Made by a program: the position numbers and the translations under genes
Part shown: in pieces, positions 1 to 10,013 of the stretch
Position numbering within the stretch: the first letter of the stretch is position 1
Layout of the letters: each line of letters begins with the position of its first letter
Notes under the pieces: model-generated
The model's database searches: none
What the model was told of the DNA's origin: nothing
Seen by the model: the letters and a program-made list of their open reading frames with translations, nothing else
Assembly (NCBI RefSeq): GCF_030345715.1
Contig: NZ_JAUASX010000002.1
Span: 186,001 to 250,000 of the forward strand
Direction of reading: 5' to 3'
From: Solimonas sp. SE-A11
GTDB taxonomy: Bacteria; Pseudomonadota; Gammaproteobacteria; Nevskiales; Nevskiaceae
DNA: 64,000 nt

Positions 1-116
1 CCTGAGCGGACACCCTCCAAGCGCGTTCAAATGAATCCGTGCCCCTGCGGCCTCGCGCCCCAGCGTGTGTCAGGCCCACATCCCAAACGACCCGCACGAT
101 TCCGTCACGCCCAAAG

Positions 117-150
117 AAAAACCCCCGCCATCGCTGGCGGGGGTTTTTTT
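117..150. terminator. Bidirectional intrinsic terminator
   Basis: A 9-bp GC stem (CCCCCGCCA / TGGCGGGGG) with a TCGC loop is flanked by an A-run on the left and a T-run on the right, so it can stop transcription in both directions. It lies just past the stop of the leftward OmpA-family gene. I see no gene in the bases to its left. Confidence 0.88.
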
Positions 151-170
151 ACTGCTGCCAACCGGGGCGA

Positions 171-1313
171 TTACTCGCCGCGGGTGCGAACCTCAACGCG
201 ACGGTTCTGGGCGCGGCCCTCGTCGGTCTCGTTGGTCGCGACCGGCTTGGACTCGCCGTAGGCGTAGGTGTTGACGCGCTTCGCATCGACGCCCTTGCGG
301 GTCAGGTACTGCTTGACCGAGTTGGCGCGGCGTTCGGACAGGGCCTGGTTGTAGCCGTCGGTGCCGATCCAGTCGGTGTGGCCGGAGACGTCAACCTTGA
401 GGCTCGGGTACTGCTGCGACAGACCACCGATGGCCTTGGACGCGTTGTCCAGGATCGAGCGGGCGTAGTCGGTCAGGTCGGAGCGGTCGAACTCGAAGTG
501 GACGTCCTCGAAGCGGCGGTTCGGGCCTTCACCGGGGCCATCCTTCGGGCAGCCGCTGGAATCGACCTTCACACCCTTCGGGGTGCCCGGGCACTTGTCG
601 AGCGCATCCGGGATGCCGTCGCCGTCGGAATCGACCGGGCAGCCCTTGGAATCAACCTTCACGCCCTTCGGGGTGTTGGGGCACAGGTCCGCGTCATCCG
701 GAACGCCGTCGCCGTCCGCATCCGGACCGCCGGCATCGCCCGCGCCGCCGGTCTTGGAACCGAGGGCGGCCACCAGACCGATCTTGACGACCGGCTCGAG
801 CAGGGAGTTGTCCAGACCCGGGATATCGGTGTCGACATAGCGATAGCGCACGTCGGCACGCAGGCCGTAGCGGCTCTCGTCGCCGAAGTACTTGAAGAAG
901 CCGACGCCCAGGGTGCCGAACGGATCGGTGTCCTCCGGCTGGCCGGCAGCGGTCTTGTTCTGGTTCTTCATGGCGCCGACGCCGAGGCTGACGTAGGGCG
1001 AGAAGGCGCGATCGCGCGAGTAGAAGAACAGGGCATCCAGGTGGCCGCCCAGCTCACGGAAATCATTGGTGCCGCCATTCTCGGCCTGGAACTGGTTCCA
1101 GAAGCCGCCGAATTCCACGCCCCAATGCTTGCTCAGGGCCTTGCCGGCGCTGAACGCATAACCATTGCCGTTGTCCGAAGCACGGTCGGCCTGGTCGGCT
1201 ATGACGGCCTGGTAGCCGCCGAAGAGGTAGGGGCGCGTCTCGTCGGCCGCGACCGCCGGCAGCGTGATCGCCACCATGGCCAGGGTCAGAGCTGCGCGGG
1301 TTGTCTTATTCAT
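171..1313 (-). CDS. OmpA-family outer membrane protein with TSP3 repeats
   Basis: A 380-aa outer membrane protein that probably anchors the outer membrane to peptidoglycan. It begins with a signal peptide (MNKTTRAALTLAM... cut near AVAAD), followed by an N-terminal beta-barrel of about 170 residues. Next come two thrombospondin type-3-like calcium-binding repeats (DADGDGVPDDADLCPNTPKG and a DSDGDGIPD copy). The C-terminal OmpA domain carries the peptidoglycan-binding pattern (VDVSGHTDWIGTDGYNQ...LSERRANSVKQYL...NRRVEV). I chose the ATG at 1313 because a GGAG ribosome site precedes it and a signal peptide follows at once; a longer frame adds 20 unlikely residues. It is transcribed alone from the promoter described upstream. 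A second protein of the same design lies near 50.4 kb. Confidence 0.93.
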   Translation of the reverse strand: MNKTTRAALTLAMVAITLPAVAADETRPYLFGGYQAVIADQADRASDNGNGYAFSAGKALSKHWGVEFGGFWNQFQAENGGTNDFRELGGHLDALFFYSRDRAFSPYVSLGVGAMKNQNKTAAGQPEDTDPFGTLGVGFFKYFGDESRYGLRADVRYRYVDTDIPGLDNSLLEPVVKIGLVAALGSKTGGAGDAGGPDADGDGVPDDADLCPNTPKGVKVDSKGCPVDSDGDGIPDALDKCPGTPKGVKVDSSGCPKDGPGEGPNRRFEDVHFEFDRSDLTDYARSILDNASKAIGGLSQQYPSLKVDVSGHTDWIGTDGYNQALSERRANSVKQYLTRKGVDAKRVNTYAYGESKPVATNETDEGRAQNRRVEVRTRGE

Positions 1314-1370
1314 TTTGAATCTCCAACCTGAAGATGAAAGCTGCCAAGAGTAGGCGGGGGTAATGACCCG

Positions 1371-1397
1371 CAAGCAAGTGCATTATGCATTTGCTTG
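1371..1397. promoter_or_regulatory. 27-bp palindrome overlapping the ompA-type promoter
   Basis: Two 13-bp arms (CAAGCAAGTGCAT and ATGCATTTGCTTG) are separated by one base, with one mismatch between them. The palindrome covers the likely -10 box and start point of the leftward OmpA-family gene. The symmetry and position suggest a repressor or regulator site. No regulator is identified. Confidence 0.6.
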
Positions 1398-1411
1398 TTG
1401 CAGCGCAGCAA
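1382..1411 (-). promoter_or_regulatory. Candidate sigma70 promoter of the OmpA-family gene
   Basis: On the minus strand a TTGCTG -35 and a CATAAT -10 are separated by 18 bp, about 70 bp upstream of the chosen ATG. This is a reasonable sigma70 match. The start site is inferred only. Confidence 0.55.
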
Positions 1412-1551
1412 TACCCCTTGCGGAGTCTTTAACTGACTGAAAATATACTTGGATGCCCATTCAGGCTCCCCCGTCAGTGGATTTTGCCTGCGCTTCGGCG
1501 GATTTACCAGTCCTTTTTCCAGTCTTTTGATGATCTTCCAACGGATTTCCT

Positions 1552-2595
1552 GTGACCGAATTCCTTGCTGCATATGGTTTGTTCCTGGCCAAGACCCTGA
1601 CCTGGACGGCGGCCCTGCTGGCTGTTGCCGCGGGGCTGGTGGCGATTCTGCGGAGTGCCCGGTCCGGCCAGGGGCCGGACCGGCTGGAGGTGCGAAATCT
1701 CAATGAACGCTACGAGCAGATGGCGGAAATCCTGAATGCCGACCTGCTGTCTGAATCTGAATTCAAGACCTTGCAAAAGCAGCAGAAGGCCGAGGAGAAG
1801 GCACGCCGCAAGGCCGGGAAGCGCGGGGAGCCGGCACCCCGCCCGCGCGTATTTGCCCTGAGTTTCGACGGCGACATCGCCGCCCACGCGGTGGATTCGC
1901 TGCGCGAGGAGATTAGCGCCCTGCTGCAGGTGGCCCGCGACAGCGACGAGGTGCTGCTGCGCCTGGAGAGCGAAGGCGGCATGGTGCACGCCTATGGCCT
2001 GGCAGCCTCGCAGTTGCAGCGCATCCGCAGCCGCGGCCTGAAGCTGACGGTGGCGATCGACAAGGTGGCGGCCAGCGGCGGCTACATGATGGCCTGCGTG
2101 GCGGACCGCATCCTGGCGGCGCCCTTCGCCATCGTCGGCTCGATCGGCGTGGTGGCCCAGTTGCCCAACTTCCACCGGGTGCTGAAGAAGCATGAGATCG
2201 ATGTGGAGCTGCATACGGCGGGCGAGTTCAAGCGCACGCTGACGGTGTTCGGCGAGAACACCGAGGCCGGCCGTGAGAAGTTCCGCGAGGAGTTGGAGCA
2301 GACCCACCTGCTGTTCAAGTCCTTCGTCTCGGGCAACCGGCCACAGCTGGAGATCGACCGCGTGGCCACCGGCGAGCATTGGTACGGCAGCCAGGCCCTG
2401 GACCTGAAGCTGATCGACAAGCTGCAGACCAGCGACGACTATCTGCTGGAGCGCAAGGCCGATGCCGACCTGTACGAACTGAGCTTCAAGCGCCGCCACC
2501 CGCTGTCCGAACGGCTGGCACAGGGGCTGGTGCGGCTGGGCATGGGCCTGCGCGGCGGCATGGAGAAGGCCTGGTCCAGCCCCGCTCGCGGCTGA
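1552..2595 (+). CDS. sohB: SohB-type inner membrane peptidase (family S49)
   Basis: A 347-aa signal-peptide-peptidase-like serine protease. One transmembrane helix lies at about residues 12-33, then a charged linker, then the S49 catalytic domain facing the periplasm. The nucleophile is probably Ser175 in KVAASGGYMMA. The general-base lysine is probably Lys227 in AGEFKRTLTVFGENTE, the SohB form of the S49 Ser-Lys dyad. The start is GTG, and length matches SohB rather than the double-length SppA. It is divergent from the OmpA-family gene. Substrates are unknown. Confidence 0.92.
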   Translation: MTEFLAAYGLFLAKTLTWTAALLAVAAGLVAILRSARSGQGPDRLEVRNLNERYEQMAEILNADLLSESEFKTLQKQQKAEEKARRKAGKRGEPAPRPRVFALSFDGDIAAHAVDSLREEISALLQVARDSDEVLLRLESEGGMVHAYGLAASQLQRIRSRGLKLTVAIDKVAASGGYMMACVADRILAAPFAIVGSIGVVAQLPNFHRVLKKHEIDVELHTAGEFKRTLTVFGENTEAGREKFREELEQTHLLFKSFVSGNRPQLEIDRVATGEHWYGSQALDLKLIDKLQTSDDYLLERKADADLYELSFKRRHPLSERLAQGLVRLGMGLRGGMEKAWSSPARG

Positions 2596-2668
2596 GCCAC
2601 TCTTGAAACGGCCGCGACAGGCCGCAACCTGAATCCCCGACTGGCAACAAAAGAACCTGGAGAAGGAC

Positions 2669-3301
2669 ATGAAACTGACCAGCACGAGTTTCCGCAACAA
2701 CGGCGTACTCCCCGGCCGCCTGGCGTTCTGCGTCAAGGACCCCAAGCATCGGGTACGCCTGTCGAAGAACCTCAACCCCCAGCTGGCCTGGTCCGGCGCG
2801 CCGGAGGGGACGAAGTCCTTCGTGTTGCTGTGCGTGGACGGCGACGTGCCGACCCGCCCGGACGACGTCAACCAGCCGGGCCGCGAGGTGCCCTTCGACC
2901 TGCCGCGCGGCGAGTTCCTGCACTGGGCGGTGGTGGATATCCCGGCGGACGTGGCCGAGATTGCCGAGGGCAGCTGCTCCCATGGCGTGACCGCCCGCGG
3001 CAAGACCGCCCCGGCTGGCCCGGAAGGCAGCCGCCAGGGCCAGAACGACTACACCGGCTGGTTCAAGGGCGACGCCGCGATGGAGGGCAGCTACCTGGGC
3101 TATGACGGCCCCTGCCCGCCCTGGAACGACTCGCGCGTCCACCACTACCGCTTCGAACTCTATGCCACCGACCTGGAGTCGGCGCCGGTGAAGGGCGCCT
3201 TCGGCCTGGCCGAGGTGCGCAAGGCCCTGGACGGCCACGTGCTGGCCCAGGCCCGCCTGAACGGACGCTACAGCCTGAATCCGCGCTTCAGCCTGAAATA
3301 A
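2669..3301 (+). CDS. PEBP / Raf-kinase-inhibitor-like protein
   Basis: A 210-aa soluble protein of the phosphatidylethanolamine-binding family (YbhB/YbcL group). The ligand-pocket motifs are present: VDGDVPT in the DPD region, FLHWAVVD, and the late YDGPCPPWNDSRVHHYRF signature. No signal peptide is visible, so it should be cytoplasmic. GGAGAAGG before the ATG is a good ribosome site. It lies between the SohB and Do-like protease genes with modest gaps and may be cotranscribed. The bacterial role is poorly known. Confidence 0.88.
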   Translation: MKLTSTSFRNNGVLPGRLAFCVKDPKHRVRLSKNLNPQLAWSGAPEGTKSFVLLCVDGDVPTRPDDVNQPGREVPFDLPRGEFLHWAVVDIPADVAEIAEGSCSHGVTARGKTAPAGPEGSRQGQNDYTGWFKGDAAMEGSYLGYDGPCPPWNDSRVHHYRFELYATDLESAPVKGAFGLAEVRKALDGHVLAQARLNGRYSLNPRFSLK

Positions 3302-3387
3302 GCACGCCACGGCAGGAAACTCGCTGCAGGCTGCAAGGTCATAGCGATCGCCGCCCGTTGGCGGCTCTTTCCAGAGAACCACCCGAC

Positions 3388-4827
3388 ATGTCACGCAATT
3401 TTGCGATCAAAATCTTTGCGCCGCTGGCCGTTTCGGCCTCGATCATCGGCGCTGCGGCATTGCTGTCCGGCAATCCCCAGGCGGCTCGCGCCGACCTGCC
3501 GCCGGTCGGGGCCGTGGTCCAGGCCGTACCCCCCGTCCAGCAAGGCGTGCCGTCGCTGGCGCCCATGCTCAAGGTGGTGATGCCAGCGGTGGTCAACATC
3601 TCGGTCACCTCCAAGGTCGAAATCCAGAACCCGCTGATGCAGGACCCCTTCTTCCGCCGCTTCTTCGGCGCGCCAGAGCAACAGCAGCAGCCGCAGGAAC
3701 GCGAGTCCCAGGCCATCGGCTCCGGCGTGGTGGTGGACGCCGCCAAGGGTTACGTGTTGACCAACAGCCACGTGGTGGCCGAGGCCGAGAGCATCTCGGT
3801 GCGCCTCAGCGACGACCGTGAATTCGAGGCCAAGCTGATCGGCAAGGACCCGGACACCGACGTGGCCGTGCTGCAGATCAAGGCGGACAACCTGACGGCG
3901 CTGAAGATGGCGGACTCCGACCAGCTGCAGGTGGGTGATTTCGTGGTGGCCATCGGCTCGCCGTTCGGCCTGCGCCAGACCGTGACCTCCGGCATCGTCT
4001 CGGGCCTGTCGCGCCAGACCGGCATCAGCGAGGGCGGCTACGAGGATTTCATCCAGACCGACGCCTCGATCAACCCGGGCAATTCCGGCGGCGCGCTGGT
4101 CAACCTGCGCGGTGAGCTGGTCGGCATCCCCAGCAACATCCTGTCGCGCTCAGGCGGCAACATTGGCATCGGCTTCGCGATCCCCACCAACCTGGCGCGC
4201 GAGGTCATGAACCAACTGGTGTCCAATGGCGAGATCCAGCGCGGTCGCATCGGCATCAACGGCCAGGACCTGACCCCGGACCTGGCCAAGGCCTTCGGCC
4301 TGACCAGCACCCGCGGCGCGGTCATTACCCGCGTGCTGCCCAAGTCGCCCGCCGACAAGGCCGGCCTGAAATCCGAGGACGTGATCCTGGAGGCCAACGG
4401 CCGCGCCGTCGACAACTTCGCCCAGTTGCGCAACCGCGTAGGCCTGATGCGCATCGGCGACAAGGTGACGCTCAAGGTGCTGCGCGAAGGCAAGCCGCGC
4501 GAGCTGACGGTCAGCATCGGCAAGGAGGAAGAGATCGCCGCCGATACGGCCAACCTGCATCCGCAGCTCAAAGGCGCCACCTTTGCCCCGCTGGACGAGG
4601 CGGCCCGCCAGAACGCTGGCGATACCCGCGGCGTGCTGGTGCAGGCGGTGGAGCCCCGCTCCCCGGCAGCCCGCGCCGGCCTGCGTCCGGGCGACATCGT
4701 GATCGCGGTCAACCGCCGCCCGGTCCAGGACCTGGAGGACTTCTCCAAGCTGGCCAACCCCAAGGCAACGGAACTGCTGCTGCACGTGCGCCGTGGCCCG
4801 GGAGCGCTGTTCATCCTGATCCGCTGA
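3388..4827 (+). CDS. Do-like periplasmic serine endoprotease (DegP/MucD type)
   Basis: A 479-aa HtrA-family protease for quality control of envelope proteins. It has an N-terminal signal sequence of about 35 residues, a trypsin-like domain with His128 (LTNSHVVAEA), Asp158 (DPDTDVAVLQI) and Ser233 (INPGNSGGALVN), and two PDZ domains (about residues 275-370 and 385-475). The pattern of two PDZ domains and length resembles MucD/DegP rather than single-PDZ DegS. I chose the ATG with AGAGAA upstream because the signal peptide starts there. A terminator follows. Confidence 0.93.
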   Translation: MSRNFAIKIFAPLAVSASIIGAAALLSGNPQAARADLPPVGAVVQAVPPVQQGVPSLAPMLKVVMPAVVNISVTSKVEIQNPLMQDPFFRRFFGAPEQQQQPQERESQAIGSGVVVDAAKGYVLTNSHVVAEAESISVRLSDDREFEAKLIGKDPDTDVAVLQIKADNLTALKMADSDQLQVGDFVVAIGSPFGLRQTVTSGIVSGLSRQTGISEGGYEDFIQTDASINPGNSGGALVNLRGELVGIPSNILSRSGGNIGIGFAIPTNLAREVMNQLVSNGEIQRGRIGINGQDLTPDLAKAFGLTSTRGAVITRVLPKSPADKAGLKSEDVILEANGRAVDNFAQLRNRVGLMRIGDKVTLKVLREGKPRELTVSIGKEEEIAADTANLHPQLKGATFAPLDEAARQNAGDTRGVLVQAVEPRSPAARAGLRPGDIVIAVNRRPVQDLEDFSKLANPKATELLLHVRRGPGALFILIR

Positions 4828-4873
4828 GGGTGACGGGGAGGCCCTTGTAGGGCACCCCCAACTGTCTAAGAGT

Positions 4874-4913
4874 GGGCGACGGTCTTATACTCAAGGCCGT
4901 CGCCCATTTTTTT
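4874..4913 (+). terminator. Intrinsic terminator after the Do-like protease
   Basis: A perfect 9-bp stem (GGGCGACGG / CCGTCGCCC) with a 14-nt loop is followed by ATTTTTTT. The loop contains TATACT, a good -10 hexamer for the next gene, although no clear -35 is seen. The T-run reaches to within 14 bp of the next coding start. Confidence 0.85.
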
Positions 4914-4926
4914 GCCCGTGACCGGC

Positions 4927-5127
4927 ATGCTCGAAGAAGAAGTCCAACAGCTCGAGGAACGCACGCAGCGCCTGCTGGCCGCCTACCGGCAGGCCCGGCT
5001 GGAACAGAAGCGTGCCCTGCAGGAGCGTGATCGCCTGCTGGCGCTCAACGCTGAATTGCGCCGCCGGATCGAGGGCATCGTCGAGAGAGTCCGCATGCTG
5101 GAATCCGAGCAGGAGTCGCCCCAATGA
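4927..5127 (+). CDS. Small coiled-coil protein (TIGR02449-like), partner of zapA
   Basis: A 66-aa, highly charged, leucine-rich protein predicted to be one continuous coiled coil (MLEEEVQQLEERTQRLL...). It resembles the small TIGR02449 family found directly before zapA in gammaproteobacteria, and it looks ZapB-like in shape. The stop overlaps the zapA start (ATGA), so the two are translationally coupled. GTG (4918) and TTG (4912) are alternative starts; the ATG is favoured. A division role is inferred only from the neighbour. Confidence 0.8.
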   Translation: MLEEEVQQLEERTQRLLAAYRQARLEQKRALQERDRLLALNAELRRRIEGIVERVRMLESEQESPQ

Positions 5128-5450
5128 GCCCGACGCCCAAGGACCACAAGGACGAACCCCTGAGCGTGACCGTGCGCATCATGGGCAAGGAATACGCCGT
5201 GGCCTGTCCGCCCGAGGAACACGAGGCGCTGGTCAAGTCGGCCGACTACCTCAACGAGCGCATGAGCACCATCCGCAAGCGCGGCAAGGCGTTGGGCAGC
5301 GAGCGCATCGCGGTGATGGCCGCCCTGAACATTGCGCGCGAACTGCTTGAACTCAAAGGCGTCGAAGGTGTGACCCAGGTCAACCCGGAAGCACTGGCCA
5401 AGCTGCGCCAGATGTCGCTGGACATCGACTCCACGCTGTCTTTGGAGTAA
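5124..5450 (+). CDS. zapA: Cell division protein ZapA
   Basis: A 108-aa cytoplasmic FtsZ-ring accessory protein. It has the ZapA globular N-terminus (SVTVRIMGKEYAVACPPEEHEALVKSADYLNERM) followed by a C-terminal coiled coil of about 50 residues that tetramerises in known ZapA. It overlaps the preceding small coiled-coil gene by 4 bp. The 6S RNA gene follows after about 80 bp, an order typical of gammaproteobacteria. Confidence 0.93.
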   Translation: MSPTPKDHKDEPLSVTVRIMGKEYAVACPPEEHEALVKSADYLNERMSTIRKRGKALGSERIAVMAALNIARELLELKGVEGVTQVNPEALAKLRQMSLDIDSTLSLE

Positions 5451-5516
5451 GCGCTCGTCGGTGGCCGCCACACGGTGCGTTGAAGCCGACGACGGAACAT
5501 CTGCGGAGACATTCGA

Positions 5517-5525
5517 TGGTATCCT
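5517..5525 (+). promoter_or_regulatory. Extended -10 promoter of 6S RNA
   Basis: TGgTATCCT is an extended -10 element that ends 7 bp before the first base of the predicted 6S closing stem. No strong -35 is visible, which is tolerable for an extended -10 promoter. Confidence 0.6.
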
Positions 5526-5532
5526 TGCACCA

Positions 5533-5716
5533 GGTGTCTCCTGCGGTGTGCGATGTCGGCTTGGTACCCTTGAGCCTATTTAAACACCCAGGGAGCTTTA
5601 TCCGTGGCTGGCGTGCAGGCCCACCCCGTAGTGGGAAGCCCAAAGCCCGGTGCGGCGCCCACTTGAGACTCAGTCTCAAGGTCAAAAGTCGATGACGGCA
5701 CTGGCGGGAGACACCG
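5533..5716 (+). ncRNA. ssrS: 6S RNA (ssrS)
   Basis: A regulatory RNA that mimics an open promoter and binds sigma70 RNA polymerase. It is about 184 nt, the usual length. The ends pair perfectly (GGTGTCTCC with GGAGACACC). Conserved blocks occur in the usual order: CCTTGAGCC, GTGGCTGGCGTGCAGGC, the GGGAAGCCCAAA segment, and a 3' hairpin CTTGAGACT-c-AGTCTCAAG that matches the familiar TTGAACCAAGGGTTCAAG position. Its place between zapA and the 5-FCL gene is the classical ssrS position. The 3' stem overlaps the first 8 codons of the next gene. Confidence 0.88.
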
Positions 5717-6288
5717 CTGATTCCAAGGCACAGCTGCGGCGCGAATACCGCCGCCGCCGTGCCGCGCTGGCGCCGGCCGAGCGCCGCCGCGCCGCCAAAC
5801 GCGCCGCCCGCCGCCTGGCCGCCAGCCCGCTGTTCCGCCGCTCGCGCCATCTGGCGCTGTATCTGGCCCACGGCAGCGAACTCGATACCGAACCCTTGCT
5901 GCAACGCTGCCGCGCCGCTGGCAAGACCGTGTACGTGCCGCGTGTGCTGGACGGGCATCGCCTGCACTTCGAGCAGCTACCCCTTTCCGCCCGCATGCGC
6001 CGCAACCGCTACGGCATCCGCGAACCGGCGCTGCGGGGCAAGCGGCGCGGCGCGGCGGGCCTGGACCTGGTGCTGTTGCCGCTGAGCGCTTTCGATGCGC
6101 AGGGGCACCGCCTGGGTGCCGGCGGCGGCTACTACGATCGCGCCTTTGCGATGCGGCGTGGCGGCGGTCCCTGGCTGGTGGGCTACGCCTATGCGCTGCA
6201 ACAGGCGCCGGCGCTGCCAGCGGAACCCTGGGACGTGCGGCTGGATGCCGTCGTCACCGACAAGACCTTTCTCGTATTCAGGAGCTGA
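5692..6288 (+). CDS. 5-formyltetrahydrofolate cyclo-ligase
   Basis: A 198-aa enzyme (EC 6.3.3.2) that uses ATP to convert 5-formyl-THF to 5,10-methenyl-THF in one-carbon metabolism. Family features are the basic N-terminus (LRREYRRRRAAL), the middle ELDTEPLL block and the signature GAGGGYYDRAF near residue 143. The first usable ATG lies inside the 6S RNA, and no later start fits the family length, so coding and RNA sequences overlap. This is the ygfA/fau position seen downstream of ssrS in E. coli. No clear ribosome site is visible; GGTCAAAAG is the nearest weak match. Confidence 0.9.
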   Translation: MTALAGDTADSKAQLRREYRRRRAALAPAERRRAAKRAARRLAASPLFRRSRHLALYLAHGSELDTEPLLQRCRAAGKTVYVPRVLDGHRLHFEQLPLSARMRRNRYGIREPALRGKRRGAAGLDLVLLPLSAFDAQGHRLGAGGGYYDRAFAMRRGGGPWLVGYAYALQQAPALPAEPWDVRLDAVVTDKTFLVFRS

Positions 6289-6292
6289 TGCG

Positions 6293-6745
6293 ATGGCCTA
6301 CTGGCTGATGAAGTCGGAACCCGACTGTTTCTCAATCGACGACCTCAAGGGGAAGAAGACCGCGCCCTGGGACGGTGTGCGTAACTACCAGGTGCGCAAC
6401 ATGTTCCGCGACGACATGAAGCCCGGCGACAAGGCCCTGTTCTATCACTCGTCCTGCGAGGTGCCGGGCGTCTACGGCATCATGAAGATCGCGTCGGTGG
6501 CCTACCCCGATCCGACGCAGTTCGACCCCAAGTCGGACCATTACGACCCCAAGTCGAAGCAGGAAGAGCCACGCTGGCTACTGGTGGACGTGAGCTTCGA
6601 GCGCAAGCTCAAGCGCCCGGTCACGCTGGCACAGATGCGCGACGACAAGAGGCTGGCCAACTTCCGCCTGCTCGCCACCGGCAATCGCCTCTCGGTGATC
6701 CCGGTTGGCAAGGAGCACTGGGACCATATCCTGTCGCTGGAGTGA
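6293..6745 (+). CDS. EVE domain protein
   Basis: A 150-aa single-domain protein of the EVE/PUA-like fold (thymocyte nuclear protein 1 type), which binds modified bases in characterised relatives. Key stretches are MAYWLMKSEPDCFSIDDL, the WDGVRNYQVRN turn, LFYHSSCEVPGVYG, and a final GNRLSVIPV...W. It starts 4 bp after the 5-FCL stop with AGGAG overlapping the end of that gene, so the two form an operon. The cellular role is unknown. Confidence 0.9.
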   Translation: MAYWLMKSEPDCFSIDDLKGKKTAPWDGVRNYQVRNMFRDDMKPGDKALFYHSSCEVPGVYGIMKIASVAYPDPTQFDPKSDHYDPKSKQEEPRWLLVDVSFERKLKRPVTLAQMRDDKRLANFRLLATGNRLSVIPVGKEHWDHILSLE

Positions 6746-6903
6746 GACGGCTTTCTGCAAGGAGCTGACAAGCCAACCCTGCATCCGGCATGCATGCGCC
6801 GCTGCACAGGACGCTGGGCCCGACCCATTGGTTCCCTCCGTTCAGCGTCGAGCAAGGCGCTGCGTCACAGTCTTGGATCTCCACAAGCACATGGAGGTGC
6901 GAC

Positions 6904-7410
6904 ATGCGGATCAGGACGATGGCTGCAGCGGTGATGTTGATGACGATGGCAGGTACCGCTGCGGCGGCCGAGATGGGCGGTTACCTCGGCGCCAGCTATG
7001 GTCGCGCCAGCTTCGACAACGATAACTTCGACGGTTCCGACGACGGCTACAAGATCATGGCCGGCGGCTATGCCGGCATCATCGGCGGCGAAATCGGCTA
7101 CGTGAACTTCGGCAACCTGGGCGGCAACAGTGATGGCCCGGACGCCAAGGCCTGGACGCTGGCCGTGACGGCGGGCATCCCGCTGGGCGAGATCGCGCGC
7201 ATCTACGGCAAGGTTGGCTACGCCTTCGCTGAAGTCGACGGCCAGAACGTGAGCCAGGAGATCGACGACGACAAGGACAACCTGTTCTACGGTGCGGGTT
7301 TGACCTTCCCGATCGCACAGAGCTTTGCGCTCAAGGCCGAATACGAACGCTACGAGGTGGGTCGCTCGGATCTCGACATGGTCTCCGCCGGCCTGGAGTT
7401 CCGCTTCTAG
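6904..7410 (+). CDS. Small outer membrane beta-barrel protein
   Basis: A 168-aa protein with a clean signal peptide (MRIRTMAAAVMLMTMAGTAAAA) and a pattern of alternating amphipathic strands ending in Phe (LEFRF), as expected for Bam-inserted barrels. The size suggests eight strands, like OmpX/OmpA-barrel proteins. A GGAGGTG ribosome site sets the ATG start; an upstream in-frame ATG would bury the signal peptide. Acidic loops (DNDNFDGSDDG, EIDDDKDN) are notable. Function unknown. Confidence 0.85.
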   Translation: MRIRTMAAAVMLMTMAGTAAAAEMGGYLGASYGRASFDNDNFDGSDDGYKIMAGGYAGIIGGEIGYVNFGNLGGNSDGPDAKAWTLAVTAGIPLGEIARIYGKVGYAFAEVDGQNVSQEIDDDKDNLFYGAGLTFPIAQSFALKAEYERYEVGRSDLDMVSAGLEFRF

Positions 7411-7480
7411 CCCAAGACGGGACAGGGACGAGGGACTGGCCAGGGACGGCCGGGCACCTGTGCCCTCCGCCAAGGAATAA

Positions 7481-7513
7481 GCCCGCGGGTGCCATGCATC
7501 CGCGGGCTTCTTT
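7481..7513 (+). terminator. Intrinsic terminator after the small barrel gene
   Basis: An 8-bp stem GCCCGCGG / CCGCGGGC is followed by TTCTTT. It lies between the convergent barrel gene and ilvA and is best placed for the rightward gene. Confidence 0.72.
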
Positions 7514-7552
7514 GCGCATGGCTCCAGGCCGGGTGAACGGCCCGGTTACCGC

Positions 7553-9112
<1,560 letters not shown>

Positions 9113-9182
9113 AGTGTTAGCGGGCAGGGTGCAATATCATACGCTCCCTTTTTGCGCACCCTGCCGGACGCCCCCTAGAACG

Positions 9183-10004
9183 ATGCTGCAGACGATTGCC
9201 TTCATTGGCGGTGGAAACATGGCGGCCAGCCTGATCGGCGGCCTGATCGCCGCCGGCCACCCGGTGGAACGCCTGCGTGTGGCGGAACCCGTGGCCGAGC
9301 GCGCCGAATGGCTGCGCCGGCAGTTCGGCCTGGAGGTTCGCTCCACGGCCGCGGAGGTGGTGCCCGGTGCCGGCGCCCTGGTGCTGGCGGTCAAGCCGCA
9401 GCAGATGGGCGAAGCCCTGGCCGGCCTGCAGGCCGACCCCGGCTGTGTGGTGATCTCCGTGGCGGCCGGCGTGCGCCTGGCCCGGCTGCGCCGCGCCCTG
9501 GGCGAGGCCGCCCACTACGTGCGCACCATGCCCAACACCCCGGCCCTGATCGGCAAGGGCATCACCGGCCTGTATGCCGTGGAGGGCACCCCTGCCCCGG
9601 CCCGTGAACTGGCCGAGACGGTGCTGGCCACGGCCGGCGCCACGGTGTGGCTGAAGCGCGAGGAAGACATCGACGCCGTCACGGCGCTGTCCGGCTCCGG
9701 CCCGGCCTATTTCTTCCTGCTGACCGAAGCCCTGCGCGAGGCCGGCGAGAAGCTGGGCCTGGACCGCGACACCGCCGCCCGCCTGGCGCTGCACACCTTT
9801 GCCGGCTCGGCGCAGATGGCGGCCACCGAGGGCGCGCGCGACGTGGTGGAGCTGCGCAGCCAGGTGACCTCCAAGGGCGGCACCACCGAGGCGGCCGTGA
9901 AGTCGCTGGAGGCTGCCGGCCTGCGCCGCAGCTTCGACGAGGCCCTGGCCGCCGCGGCCAACCGCAGCCGCGAGTTGGGCGACCTGCTCGACGCACAATC
10001 CTGA
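9183..10004 (+). CDS. proC: Pyrroline-5-carboxylate reductase
   Basis: A 273-aa NAD(P)H enzyme (EC 1.5.1.2) for the last step of proline synthesis. It has an N-terminal Rossmann motif ([17 protein letters not shown]), [22 protein letters not shown], and the C-terminal signature [17 protein letters not shown] with the [12 protein letters not shown] block. I chose the ATG immediately before the Rossmann fold. It is the first gene of a tight operon with yggT, metX and metW. Confidence 0.95.
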   Translation: MLQTIAFIGGGNMAASLIGGLIAAGHPVERLRVAEPVAERAEWLRRQFGLEVRSTAAEVVPGAGALVLAVKPQQMGEALAGLQADPGCVVISVAAGVRLARLRRALGEAAHYVRTMPNTPALIGKGITGLYAVEGTPAPARELAETVLATAGATVWLKREEDIDAVTALSGSGPAYFFLLTEALREAGEKLGLDRDTAARLALHTFAGSAQMAATEGARDVVELRSQVTSKGGTTEAAVKSLEAAGLRRSFDEALAAAANRSRELGDLLDAQS

Positions 10005-10013
10005 GGAAAGACC

